64,000 bases of DNA, from positions 47,349,962-47,413,961 of the forward strand of contig OY720349.1 in the NCBI GenBank assembly GCA_963082975.1, in the 5' to 3' direction. Shown here piece after piece: positions 11,778 through 22,735 of this stretch. Origin of the DNA: Labia minor. Its lineage: Eukaryota; Arthropoda; Insecta; Dermaptera; Spongiphoridae. Each line of letters begins with the position of its first letter. Position 1 is the stretch's first letter. The position numbers and the translations under genes were made by a program. The notes beneath the pieces are model-generated. The model did not search any database. It saw nothing but the letters and a program-made list of their open reading frames with translations, and was not told the origin of the DNA.

Positions 11778-12929
11778 AGACGGTAACTTTTCCAGGACTA
11801 TTTTCGTTCCCGGGAATTGGGAAATTCAAAATGCATTTCCCGGGATTCCCGGGAAATTATAAAATGTACTAAATTTGAGGTGGAAATTGTAAAAGTTTTA
11901 CGAAAAAGTTAAATAAATGTTGTTTTTGCCAAAAAATAAAATAAATTTAATTCAAAAATAAAAAACAATTCAGTAAGATATAATATATAATTCTTTAGTG
12001 TATATATCTAAAAAGATGGAAAACTGAAACTCTGAGTCTCTGTGATTATGTGTGCCCTCAATTAAAGACATTTATGATTGTTGATTACAGAGTGTTAGTT
12101 ATTATATAAATATATAAATATGTTTTTCTTTTTTTATTGTTTTTGTTTGTTTTGGCTATTTTTTTGTCACCACCCAAAAGGTGGACTGAAATAACATACA
12201 GAATGATTGTATATATATTTCTTGAATAAATAAATAATAATTTTTATTTATTTATCAAAAAATATAATTATGTCTTTACCTTACTCGCTCTCAACGACAG
12301 CTTATTTATATTAATTTAAGTTAAGGGGCAGGTGATGGAGAGGGGTTAATTTGAAGGGTGTAAGGAAAATTACTCTCTTTCCAAATGGTCAAGTGCAATA
12401 CTGTAGTTTATTATTGTTACCTATTCTAGAACTATTTTATATAGAACCCTTATCAAGGGATATGGGATGACAATTAAAACAGACCCAAGCTTGTGAAATC
12501 GAATTTTAAGTCTAAAAGTTGATTGACAGTTATAACTTATGCCAATTTCTATTACACGTGCAGATATATAAGTATATATATATATACAAAAAAAAGTTAA
12601 ATACAAAATAATTTGGCAATGACAATTGCCGTCTGCCAGAATTTACTGTAAAAAAACTGAAAAAATAGAAAAATTATAAAGAAAAATTAAAGGGAGAGAA
12701 AAAAAGAAAAGGAAAAAAAAATATAACAAAAGACAAATGTATGTACACTTGTATTTTATATTTATTACGATTATTTCAGTTAATAAATAAAGATTTAGGT
12801 ATCGGCATCATAATCAGCATGAAAAATAATTTGTTTTGTTTTCTCGGGAAATGTTTCGTTTTTCCCGGGAATCGGGGGAATTAAAAAATTGAGGGGTTTT
12901 CCCGGAAATTCCCGGGAATAACCCTCTAG
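11778..12929. mobile_element. hAT-like element with CCCGGGAA-rich ends
   Basis: Both ends are dense in CCCGGGAA/TTCCCGGG: left at about 11805-11860, right at about 12835-12920, unlike anything between them. The outer ends are loosely inverted (AGACGGTAAC at left; AGAGGGTTAT on the opposite strand at right). The flanks read CTGTCTGT (11770-11777) and CTGTCTGC (12930-12937), an 8-base duplication with one mismatch, the size made by hAT transposases. The interior is AT-rich and I found no transposase in it, so this is a non-autonomous or gutted copy. Confidence 0.55.
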
Positions 12930-12937
12930 CTGTCTGC

Positions 12938-13600
12938 TTGTGGATTTGAAATAATATACAAAACCTTGCGTTTTCATTAGAAATCAATGAAATGTAAAGA
13001 AAGAGAGATTCACTCAAATACATACTATTATGAAATTTACAATTTTGTAGATATTTATACTTCAACTATTTATAATAAATATTACTAATCATCATTTGAA
13101 TTAGTAAAAATACTATCATATTTTGAACTTTTAAACTAATTCAATGTGCAGGTAATAAATGGAATTCGATTGTAAATCTTTTATTTGAAATAGTTTGTTA
13201 ATTTATTTTTTAATTTTTATAAAATCAATCAATGGAATTATTTTTTTATCCTAATTTTTTTGTTTATTAATTATATAGATTGTTTTAAAAATTATTTTTC
13301 AGGTGACATTAATGCGTATTAAATTTGAATGTAATTGAATCAATTTCTTTGTAACCATAGTCCAATATAACAATCGTTTTTAAAACCAATAGACAAAAAC
13401 TGTTCATATAACTGATTTATAATCATAATTGATTTATCTTAAATGAGCTGACAAAAACTATTCTCCAAAAGTAATGTTTTTAAATTTCGGCTTAATACAT
13501 TTAGATAAGATTGAATAGCCCAGATTTTTGTTGTTGAACAGATTGATTAAGGATGCATCCACTGCTCTATAATAAGCCTATTGTGTTCCCTAACTTTAAA
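12938..13600. other. AT-rich intergenic sequence
   Basis: No feature recognised. Confidence 0.5.
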
Positions 13601-13603
13601 CTT

Positions 13604-13762
13604 CTAAGATATCAAAGTAACTTTAATGATTGAGATAATCTTCTTTGTTGAGCTATATGCAAGTGCCCCTCTTCCTTTACGCTCAAGAAGTCTGTTATCT
13701 ATTCTCTTTTGTGGATTAGTATGAACATTGAAGAGATATTGAGCGATATTTGCTAAATGCAT
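13604..13762 (-). CDS. Small candidate ORF, lysine/arginine-rich, unknown
   Basis: A 52-codon minus-strand frame starting at the ATG at 13762: MHLANIAQYLFNVHTNPQKR, then IDNRLLERKGRGALAYSSTK, ending KVTLIS before a stop. The balanced, charged composition (DNRLLERKGRG) is unusual for this AT-rich window, and the frame may extend upstream as an exon. No splice sites that I trust flank it. It could be a fragment of a host gene or of a transposon protein; I do not recognise the family. Confidence 0.28.
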   Translation of the reverse strand: MHLANIAQYLFNVHTNPQKRIDNRLLERKGRGALAYSSTKKIISIIKVTLIS

Positions 13763-14384
13763 TATTCCTATTATCCTATTATTCTCTATAATTGATCTTA
13801 CTAGATTATATTTCAGGGTGAAATTTTAAATCTTAAATTTTATTTAGATAAAAAAAAAATCTTCAACTTTTTCAATGGTGGGTAAATTTATTTGTTTTTA
13901 GCTCTTATATTATTGAAAAATTTTGAAATATATTCTAAAGATAACCAATAAAGACTAAACTAATACCATACTATAAAAATAGAAATAAGTATAATAATAA
14001 AATAATTAAAATAATAAAAATGAATATATTATAATAATATTTTAATTGTTTTTTATACACATAACAAAATAGTTAATGACTCCATTCATAATAATAAATA
14101 TTCCGCTAAATCAATATTAAAATGAATATTTACAAAGTGAAATGAATTAATTAGAAATTCCTCAACCATTTCAAATTACATATAATGTAATGTTTCACGT
14201 TTTGAGCCAACAAAACATTATCTGCAATTTATAGATATAAGCTTATATTAAATGTAGATTATCTATATTTAATATGGCTGATATCTTTTGAATTTATTTA
14301 ATAAACCACATTATTAATATATTTGTTAATGAGTATAGCTTGGTCTTAATTTCTGTTATAATAAAATATAATTTTATATAAATA
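13763..14384. other. AT-rich intergenic sequence
   Basis: No feature recognised apart from short A/T microsatellites at about 13980-14040. Confidence 0.5.
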
Positions 14385-14715
14385 CGAGGGTGGTCTGAAA
14401 AGTTTCCGTCCAGACCAAGAAAAACGATGTTTTTCAATTTTTTTTTGTTTTATTTTTCAAAATTCAAGATAGCTGAGACCTGTACGATGTCAGCTGAACG
14501 AGTGCGAAATATTTTGCAAAACCATATGAATATGGAAAGCTGTGTGCAATGTGGGTGCCGCATTTCCTAACGTTAGACCAAAAATTGCTTCGAAAACCAT
14601 TTCTAACGACAATTTGGCGCTGTAGGCGTAATCCAAACGAATTTTTGCGTCGATTCATAACTGCCGATGAGACTTAAATTAAATTAAATCAAATTTAATT
14701 AATTAATTAATTTAA
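14385..14715 (+). pseudogene. mariner MITE remnant with transposase middle fragment
   Basis: Left end CGAGGGTGGTCTGAAAAG follows a TA at 14383-14384. The plus strand then encodes a decayed mariner transposase segment: TCTMSAERVRNILQNHMN, a frame break after CVQ.GCRIS, then NPNEFLRRFITADET. The first catalytic aspartate is the D in ADET. After an AT-rich junction (TTAATTAATTAATT, about 14694-14712) the element stops with no right terminus. It is a sibling of the complete 450-base copy at 36974-37423 and shares its internal deletion junction. Confidence 0.75.
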
Positions 14716-15480
14716 AAAATACAGATTTATTTCATTGTTTTTCTTGAAAAATTCATATTAATTTAATTCAATATTTAATTTTATTTTAAACAGGTAAGTA
14801 AGTCTCTCTCTGGTCGATTTCATATTTAACCGTTGAAAAAAGCTCCTTAAGACTCCAGCGAACAAGTATGAATTGAAATGTTGAATCTTGACACAATCGT
14901 TTTAATTCAATTGAATTTATTTTTATTTATTTATCTTATAAATAATAATACGATTATCTATTGATTATGTAACAAATAAATATATTTTATATATATATTA
15001 TTTTTGATCAAAGAATAAAAAAATAAAATATATAATATGTTTGTAATAAAGTGCTAAAAAATGGGAAAAAATTATATATTATTAATTATATAGTCAAATA
15101 CTAAAATATAGAAAGTTTAATTCAATAATATATTTATATATGTTCTTAGATATATGAAAAATATGTTAGTTTTAATTATTATAATAATATTAATAAAAAA
15201 AAAATTGTAAATGGAAGGGCTGATATTTTTCAATTAAAATAAATACTTCATTTTGGAATGGATATGATATGAGAGGAGGGGGAGGTAGAGGCGAAATTTG
15301 GGTAGAGTAGAGTAGTCTAGGACTAATGGGTGTATTGAGAAAGGGAAGCCCTTGGATAATAAGTATATAAATTATCGGGATAAGAAAAATATAAAAGTAT
15401 ATATATGGTATATAAAAGATGGTATATAAAAGATGTAATAACATATATATATATAGGATGATTATGATCTAAAATTATTT
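14716..15480. other. AT-rich intergenic sequence
   Basis: No gene recognised. A purine-rich patch (GGAGGGGGAGGTAGAGG) lies at about 15272-15295. The direct repeat ATGGTATATAAAAGATG occurs at about 15406 and 15420. Confidence 0.45.
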
Positions 15481-15489
15481 TTTAATAAA

Positions 15490-15960
15490 TTTAAAAATAA
15501 TATCCCGGGTAGCGAGTAGATTCTTTTCTATAAAACCAGTAGAAAAGAATTCTATTTCAGGGATTGGCGTCCCTGCCCTCACGTGAGCTCATGATTTCTT
15601 CTAAATCCCTCTTCTACCTGGAGGAATCATGTCCTTTACCCATTGACGCCTTTCCATCCATTCCCTTACTCTTACTCTCCCCCCCCCTCCCCTGATCATT
15701 CAAAAAATGAAATTTATTTGGATGAAGGAGAATACCTAGCATAGCTTCATTAAAAAGAAAAAAAATTGAAATCTTGTCTCTTGTAGGAGACTCTATAAGA
15801 GTCTCCTATATATATTTGAATTACCCCCCTTCGGGGGGTAATTCAAATATATCCAGATCACGTCAATTCTCCGACTAGCAAAACCCGTTATATTCACGAG
15901 TGAGACATGTCTTATGTGCCTCTGAGAGGACCCACCTCTCCTACGCTTCATATTAGTAAA
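15490..15960. promoter_or_regulatory. GC-richer island with three hairpins
   Basis: Three inverted repeats lie within 350 bases. Arms 15520-15529/15541-15550 have 10 bp. Arms 15784-15794/15798-15808 have 11 bp and a 3-base loop. Arms 15810-15829/15833-15852 have 20 bp, no mismatch and a 3-base loop (TTC between C6 and G6). There is also a pyrimidine/C run at about 15660-15695 and pyrimidine-rich text around 15600-15660. No coding frame is convincing. The structure could act as a terminator-like, regulatory or small-RNA hairpin, or be a replication by-product; the function is unknown. Confidence 0.4.
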
Positions 15961-16320
15961 AACTTGGAACTCATATTTATAGAACGCTTTGGAGAATTAG
16001 AAAAAACCAATCAAATCAATGTTTTTCATTTTATTAAAATTTTTGACTAAATTTTGTAAATTGTGACCAAGACCAATCCATTGAGCATAATTTTAGCCAG
16101 ATTCTAAATAAAATTGATTTTTTGTATCATTAAATGGAAATTTTTAATTAATTTTAATATTGGTTTATTTTTACAGTTCAACAAAAATCTTGCCTCATAA
16201 CAACAGATAAAACCTATACGAATCGATTCATCATGAAATGTAGATTAATTTTCACTACTATTATATAATTTTACGGTGCTTCGTTGATTAAATATTAATT
16301 ATTGAATTTTGACAGATTGA
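15961..16320. other. AT-rich sequence upstream of a candidate first exon
   Basis: Nothing recognisable; no TATA or initiator that I can single out from the A/T background. Confidence 0.4.
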
Positions 16321-16334
16321 AAAGATTTGCCGCC

Positions 16335-16400
16335 ATGTTGGCCCCCACCTCTTCTCACCTCACCTCCCCCCACCCATCCTCCCTCCTGGCCTGGCTGCCG
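16335..16400 (+). CDS. Candidate first coding exon with consensus Kozak and donor
   Basis: The ATG at 16335 is preceded by GCCGCC, the textbook strong translation-initiation context. The frame runs 22 codons (MLAPTSSHLTSPHPSSLLAW, then LP) and ends in CTGCCG followed by GTGAGT at 16401, a consensus splice donor, in phase 0. The exon is GC-rich in an AT-rich setting. The Ser/Pro/Leu-rich peptide belongs to no family I recognise. The next exon was not identified; a hAT relic begins about 120 bases downstream, so it would lie in the intron. It could also be a chance GC island. Confidence 0.4.
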
Positions 16401-16524
16401 GTGAGTTTCGAGCGCTTCAGTTCGCATTCCCTTTCCAGTCGAAGACGTGAAGTTTAATAAATTTTAGAAAAGATTCAAATAAAAATTTAATTTTATAAAA
16501 TATAGATTTTTAACTTTTCATCAT

Positions 16525-17618
16525 CATCATGCATTGGAATAATAGTTAATAATTCTTCTGTAACCAACATATCATCGAAAACAATTCGAATAAAAACACA
16601 TAATTGTGCAGTACCGGTATAATCCATAGATTCGTCAAACTGCAATGATAATAAAACTCATTTATTAATATTTTTATGTAAAATGTCTTCAAGATTTCGG
16701 CTCATTCCTTCTGTCTACGCATAACTGTATTTCGCGATAACGACATATTTTTGATTGATGTTATTATTTCAGATTTATTTTTAAAATTCTGAAACAATTC
16801 TTCTTCAGCTTTAATGAATGCTTCTTTCCATATTTCCCCATCTTGAAACGGTTTGTTGTTTCAGCAACTTTGAATGAAGCAATCGTAGCTGTCTTCGAAT
16901 TTGTATTGTATTTTGAAAAACTATTTTGTTGTGCAGTTATTTGTGCCTTCAGTTGTTACACTTTTGCTTTTCTTAACGCAGTGCCACGTGGATACTCTTC
17001 TTCGTAATTTTTATAATTTGTTAGATAATGTCTTTTAACGTTTTCTTTCTTAGATAAAGCTAGTGTTGCATTGCAAATAAAACAGATACATTTACATATC
17101 ATTCATCATAGTAAAGAAATAATCTTCTTCCCATTCACTGTGATAATGATACGTTTTTTTCCGGCTTGTACTTGGATTATTCATTCTAAAATAACAGGGT
17201 TAAATATTATTTTAGAATTTACCTACTAAAGATATTATTACGGAATATTTAAAACAATAACTTCTTTTCTCTATCACTGACTGTCTCACTTCACTGGCTG
17301 TCACTTTACAATCTCTCTAACACACACTGATACTGATATGCGCCCTGACTATGTTCGCTACAGAGAAAAAGCAATTTGAGACACACGGCCACACAGCTAC
17401 CAACTAGCGCGACAGAGCGCGTTCAGTATTACTACATTGTTTATCTTATCAGGATAAATATAAACAGTATGTCTATGTTTCACAAATAATTTATTATTGT
17501 ACGATTAAATTATAGAATAAAGAATTTCAAAGATTTATTTAAGTTATAACAAATTGTCCAACTTTGGCTTCGCGGGCTACTTTTAAAGCCTTTGTGGTCG
17601 ACGTGTTGGCCACCCCTG
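16525..17618 (-). pseudogene. hAT transposon relic (BED-finger transposase, GTF2IRD2/EPM2AIP1-like)
   Basis: Minus-strand remains of a hAT transposase. The N-terminal part (about 16990-17205) contains a C-x2-C zinc-finger half followed by NVKRHYLTNYKNY, as in the BED-like finger of transposase-derived GTF2IRD2/EPM2AIP1-type proteins. At about 16540-16650 it reads LQFDESMDYTGTAQLCVFIR, where the aspartate in FDES is the first catalytic acid. Stops and frame breaks lie between, and the C-terminal half is missing. The transposon end is at 17618, reading inward CAGGGGTGGCCAAC on the minus strand, a typical hAT terminus. The other end was not found. Confidence 0.7.
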
Positions 17619-17724
17619 TTATATATGTTTATATGTAAAAATAATATTAAACATAATAAAAATTCATTATTTTTCAAATTTGTCACACCAAACAATATCT
17701 ATAATGGGTCTAAATCTAATATGG

Positions 17725-17808
17725 GTATGTATAATTTTATATGAGGCCCGCGAAGTTATGATACATTTCCAAAGTGGCCCGTAAGATCATTTGGGTTGGC
17801 CACCTCTG
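17725..17808 (-). mobile_element. Isolated hAT terminus
   Basis: Reading inward on the minus strand from 17808: CAGAGGTGGCCAACCCAAAT, then GGGCCACTTTGG and CTTCGCGGGCC. It resembles the terminus ending at 17618 and has the same orientation, so the two are not the paired ends of one element. Probably the stub of a second copy. Confidence 0.5.
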
Positions 17809-19102
17809 ATCTAGGTAGTACATGTGTGGGAAAGGTCTAAGTAAAAAGAAATAACTAATATCTTTGAAACTATTATAGTTACTACTCCAATTATTTCACA
17901 GTATTCAATACATTTTGTTTTCTCTTTACACGTTATTATTATTACACAAGGAGAAAACGTGTAATGTTTGTTCTGCGCAGCATGTAAGGTACTGTACGTG
18001 TACAGCCGATCAATATCTGGCAACAAAGGTGTCACAGTTAGCATTGATGGTCTTTATACTTCTATATAATGTAGATTGGTCTTAATATGCTGGTTTTTTA
18101 AAAACCAAGACAAAAAATTATGCTGTTCCTCAATTTTCATCAGTAACCGTGATTCAACGAAGCTCCTTTTATTCTAATTTTGTGTACTTTCCTTCACTTT
18201 TGAATTTAATCTTGCATAGCCCGGGCTACATATATTGCTCATTTAGAGGTACATTAAAATATTCAGTGCTAGATTAAAAAAATCCTTCATCAAGGGTTAA
18301 ATAATTTTATTTACCTCGATTTATCTAATTATTTTTAAACTTTTATTTGTTTTTAAAAAATAATTAAAATAATGTTTATATAAATATATATATATATATA
18401 TATATAAAATAAAAAATGATGGCAAAGCAGTCAAAGAAATATACATAGTTTGTTCACTGGGTCTGTTGAAACAATAAATGAATTGATCACAGAGAGATTC
18501 AAATTATCCATACATGACCAAATTACATAGAGAATATTTCAATTGACTGACTGCTGGTAAAAGATACTAATTGTTTTCGAATTTTTTTTTTTTTTTTTTA
18601 GAAAAATATTATTGATGAAATAAAAATATAATACACTGAGGGGGAAAACAAAAGACTCAAGGGATTTATTTTTCATTAAAGTTCTTTTAAGAACTTTTAG
18701 AAAGATGATAATTTTTTTAATTTAATTATAATTGTTTTTTCATCTCTTAATTTTATTATCATAAGTGACGGACTGCGTCCTAATTAAAAGCTAAATATTT
18801 TATTTTCCATATATTTAAAAAATTTTATAGCTTTAAATGTTTTATATTACAATTCAAGTTCAAAAATTTCGGGCTATCAAATTCATAATTTATCTGATAT
18901 GATATCTGATTTATCTGATATGTATTTTTATTTAATAACCGTTCAAGCTGCTACACTTCCTCACTAGCCCCTCCCCTCTTAGGTTAATATAATTTAATTT
19001 ACTAAAGAAAAATGCGATTTTTGAGTTTTGTTTAATTATTTTCCATGTAATTTTTATTGTGGATTTATATACTTATAAACTACTGGATGTCTAAAATTGG
19101 TA
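17809..19102. other. AT-rich intergenic sequence
   Basis: No gene recognised. (TA)n at about 18383-18405 and a T-run at about 18578-18599. Confidence 0.5.
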
Positions 19103-19567
19103 CTTATAAACAGGGCTTCGAACCGGAACTGAACCGAAAACCGAAAAAACCGATATTTTTGTCGGAAGGAAAACCGGAGCTGAACCGAAAAAAATAATAT
19201 CGGTTTATTTCAGTTCAGTAAGTGTTCAATCCAGTGTTGCCAGAAGAGGTGTTTTGGCAACACACAAGCCCGAATTTTTTTCAATTAGTTATGCCTCGCA
19301 CTGCATGGTGTCGCTAAAAACTTTGTTTCAAAAATTAGTGTCCTAGTCATACTCTCCCTTCGGTTGTGTTGGCAGCGTCTCGTAGTCGCAATACAGAATT
19401 TAATGTTTTCATCGTTTGTTTAATACTGATATTTTGATTTAATGATAGTATTAATTTTTTAAATTATTTATTCCATTTGTTACAGGGTTATGTATTGATA
19501 TAAAGAAAATGATTCATAAATATAAATAAAATTATTAAATAAATTTAAACAAATATTGAATAACTTT

Positions 19568-19710
19568 GACCAAGTACGAAGATTAGACAGTAAAAAACTT
19601 ATTTTAGAATTTTGGGAGGAAAATAAAAATACATATCCTCATTTATACAAAATTGCAATGGTGGTTTTAGGAGCTACTGCAACACAAGTTAGTGTTGAAA
19701 GAGCTTTTTA
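19568..19710 (+). pseudogene. hAT transposase C-terminal (hATC dimerisation) remnant
   Basis: Plus-strand frame reading LILEFWEENKNTYPHLYKIA, then MVVLGATATQVSVERAF and a stop. This matches the hAT C-terminal dimerisation region, whose conserved pattern is a Trp, a YP..L..lA stretch and a S.ER.FS motif with the last catalytic glutamate (here the E in VSVERAF). Everything upstream, including both catalytic aspartates, is absent or unrecognisable. Confidence 0.7.
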
Positions 19711-19882
19711 ATAATTAGAGGTATAATTTTCATCTTTTATAATTCTAGTTATAATTATAAGTAAATATATCCAAGAATCCTGTATACTTTAACATTAAAT
19801 ATACGAATTTGTTTCGTTTGTTGAGTGTTTGTGAAAGTAGAAGGATGTAAAAAAATATTCATACTTATTTGTTTCGTTTAAT

Positions 19883-20115
19883 ATATTAGTACCGGGACCC
19901 CGAGCCTCGGCTCGGTACTTAAGTTAAAAAAAATGATTCATTATTATTGGATTTGGCTGGTAATATTAATACCTGGGACACCGAGCTCTCGCTCTACCCT
20001 TTAAAAAATATTGATACACAATTCTTTAATTATTTATTACAATTATTAAATGTTACACATTTGCATCAATCTGATTAAAATTAATGAACTTGTGCTCCTC
20101 AATAATACATAAATA
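19883..20115 (+). repeat. Dispersed repeat W, 5' part
   Basis: Begins with a small GC-rich hairpin (GTACCGGGACCCCGAGCC then GGCTCGGTAC). It continues with TTTGGCTGGTAATATTAATA and GCATCAATCTGATTAAAAT, both also present at 46352-46510. A second partial copy of the middle section is at about 20868-20960. It lies inside the 2.7 kb hAT. Confidence 0.6.
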
Positions 20116-20273
20116 TATAATATATAGGTACATATATTTTTTTTCTATAGTGTTTTTTTGAAAAACTGTTTAGCGCCCCAAGTGGTTATAAAACAAACTA
20201 AAGACAAAAAAACGTGCTTTGCAGCTTTTCGGAATTAAAAAAGCAAAATTGGCAGTCGTGGGACTGGCCGACA

Positions 20274-20758
20274 GAAGTGAAAACTTCTGCGTAAGAAATT
20301 TTAAAACAGACGAAATTCGCGCTATTTCACGAGAAAGATGAATTTCATATGCATGTATATATATATAACTTATATATTATTTTAAACATATATTTTAAAC
20401 AAATTTGTAACTTATATTTATATATATATATAAATACACAACTTTGTTTAAAATATTGCAATACGAACTGTTTTATAATTCTTATCTCTAACATAAAATA
20501 TATATTTATTATGTGAAGTTCATTTCGTATAATTTTGATTATATATGTATATATGAAATGAACTTTACATAATAAATATATATTTATATGTTAGAGATAA
20601 GAATTATATAACAGTTCTAATGACAATTCAAATTTCGCGCTCTGTTATAAGAAATTTGAAAGCAGATGGTTTCATGGTGTTGGTCACGATCACGCGAGTT
20701 CTATACTTTTTCCCCATCCCGCAAAAGTGCTCAACGCCGCTAAAGAAGTTTTCACTTC
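20274..20758. mobile_element. Fold-back MITE containing a long hairpin
   Basis: The ends are GAAGTGAAAACTTC (20274-20287) and its complement (20745-20758). The left end is itself a small palindrome. The centre is a long inverted repeat: 20465-20531 against 20551-20617, about 66 bases per arm with few mismatches and a ~20-base loop. It is non-coding and nested in the hAT at 19111-21811. Confidence 0.55.
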
Positions 20759-21157
20759 AAAAATTATTTAATATTTGGAAATATATCTGACTTATAGAAA
20801 AAATGAATATTAATTAAAGAAAGAAATAGTTTTTAAAATATCCTGAATAATATGTAACAATTTTCAAGATAGAAATTTATTACAATATTACAATTATTAA
20901 CTGTTGCATCATTGCATCAATCTGATTAAAATGAATGGAACTTCGGGTACTCAATAATAATAAATAAAATAATATTAATAAATATATTAAATAATATTTT
21001 ATTGAAAAAATATTAAAAATTATAAAACTATCTAAAACTTAATTAATAAAAGAACAATGAATAAATAAATATAGAATAGTAATTTATTAAAAAGTAAACA
21101 ATAGATAAAAAGAAAAAAAAATAACAAAATCATTATTTTCATTTTTAAATAACGATT

Positions 21158-21222
21158 CACCCGGCGAGTTTCGAACCGACGAAATCCACTCGTTAAAACA
21201 TCAGTCCAACCGCTGGACTATA
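21158..21222 (-). repeat. tRNA-like sequence (degenerate tRNA or SINE head)
   Basis: On the minus strand TAGTCCAGCGG (21210-21220) is a near-perfect RNA polymerase III A box and GGTTCGAAACT (about 21167-21177) a good B box, correctly ordered and spaced. A 4-bp D-stem (GTCC/GGAC) is visible. The T-stem pairs poorly and no acceptor stem or convincing anticodon arm can be formed, so it is not a functional tRNA gene as read. A decayed tRNA or the head of a SINE fits. Confidence 0.45.
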
Positions 21223-21284
21223 TGTATTTAGATAAAAAATTGTCATTTTTTTACTGTCTTAGCAGGCAGTATTAAAAATTTTGA

Positions 21285-21490
21285 CGTTTTCCATATATAA
21301 TTTTCAATTAAGAAATTAATAATGAAGCTGTATGTTTCAAGAGATATCATCAATAAAACTTAATTTTTCTTTATAAATACTATATCTAGTGTGAATTTGA
21401 AAAAAATCGTTAGAGCGGTTTTTGAGAACCAATATATATAGATAAATACATATATACAATTTTAGCTAGCATAATAAGATAAGATATTAA
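21285..21490 (+). repeat. Dispersed repeat W, 3' part
   Basis: Matches 46735-46945. Shared blocks include TTTTTCTTTATAAATACTAT, AAATCGTTAGAGCGGTTTTT, TGAGAACC and TTTTAGCTAGCATAATAAGA. The layout (a conserved block ending in GAGAACC, then a spacer of ATACA units) resembles the 3' ends of arthropod RTE-type LINEs and SINEs; that affiliation is inference. Confidence 0.6.
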
Positions 21491-21939
21491 CTTCTTATAT
21501 TATATACTTCTAATTATTATACCTTTAATTAATTATTATTATTTATATTATATTGTATCAATTCATGTAGTATGATTTAGGGTGGTAGCAAGAAATATTT
21601 TTATATATTTATGGCAGACTCGGCATACCCCGACCTAAATTTCTAATACAAATAAAAGGTCTTTAAAATTAATTAATCGGAGCTGAACCGAAAACCGAAA
21701 ACCGAAAAAACCGTTATTTTTGCCTGAACGAAAACCGGAACCGAACTGATATTTTTTTTTATTGAACCGGAACGAAAACCGAAACGAAAAAAATAACGGT
21801 TCGAAGCCCTGCTTATAAATAAAAAATATAATTATTTTTGTTACATTTCCAAATTATCCATTAATGTTTGGTATTCTAAATCAATGGGAGAAGAAATTGA
21901 AATCGGTCTCAACGATTGGTTATATTTATAAAAATTGAG

Positions 21940-22380
21940 GGCCCCTATAGATTTTTGATCAAAATAAGCTTTTTAATTTCAAATTAAGCTCCAGATATTG
22001 ATAAATATCTTCCGGATTGCTTAACAATGAAACAGAGACTAATCGCTGTATTTATAATAGAATTGTGAATCTTTTAAAATACGAGGTAAGGTAAGATTAG
22101 TTTCTTATGCAAAAAGTCAAGGATATGCTTAAGTTTATTTTCAATATATTATGTTTTATTTAATAATAATTTCGATCCAAAATTGCAATTCAATAGTTGA
22201 TAATACAAATTATATTAATCAATTTATAAATACATTAACCGAATATTTGTGTTAAAAATAGATATACAATATGTTATAACTATCTTGTTTTGTTGTTATA
22301 CTTTTGTTACAGAATAATAGTGTATTTTAATGACAATTTCTCTTAAGGCTGTCAACTGCTGGTACGTTTACCCTATATTT
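21940..22380 (+). repeat. Dispersed repeat Y, copy 1 (5' truncated)
   Basis: Shares long blocks with 25790-26340 and 27674-27720: GATTTTTGATCAAAATAAGC, CGGATTGCTTAACAATGAAA and, at the end, GTCAACTGCTGGTACGTTTA. Its left terminus is missing. The segment AATAATAGTGTATTTTAATG (about 22315-22334) is continuous here but split by repeat X in copy 2. Confidence 0.7.
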
Positions 22381-22735
22381 GGTATGCATTTCAAAGTAAC
22401 AAATTCAAATTGAAATCGAAATTTGACACATATATGGTTTATTAACAAAAAATGAATTAATAGAAATTATTGAATATTAATTTTCATACTAAAGCGATTT
22501 AGAATATTTATTTAATTCATTTAGAACACTATTATATAATCATGAATTAATTATATATTATTGAAAATTAAATAATTTAATTTCATATAAATCTATTTCT
22601 TTGTAGTTTAGTAATACAATTTTTATTTTATTTATTTATCTTATTTAGGTATAGCTAATATATGATAAATATATATATTTATATTGAAATTATTATTCAA
22701 GTTAGTTTAAAACATTTCAATAAGTTATAAAAAAT

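Larger units (their letters stand above)
19111..21811 (+). mobile_element. hAT transposon, 2.7 kb, decayed, with perfect 8-bp TSD
   Basis: Ends CAGGGCTTCGAACCGG (19111) and CGGTTCGAAGCCCTG (ending 21811) are inverted. The flanks are identical CTTATAAA octamers (19103-19110 and 21812-21819), the hallmark of hAT insertion. Sub-terminal regions on both sides repeat ACCGAAAA/GAACCG motifs many times, probable transposase-binding sites. Only a C-terminal transposase remnant survives (19568-19710). The interior has collected other repeats: pieces of family W, a fold-back MITE at 20274-20758, and a tRNA-like segment near 21160-21220. Confidence 0.85.

Noticed and set aside
21158-21222. A functional tRNA gene
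   Set aside because: A and B boxes are good, but acceptor and T stems do not pair and there is no convincing anticodon arm.
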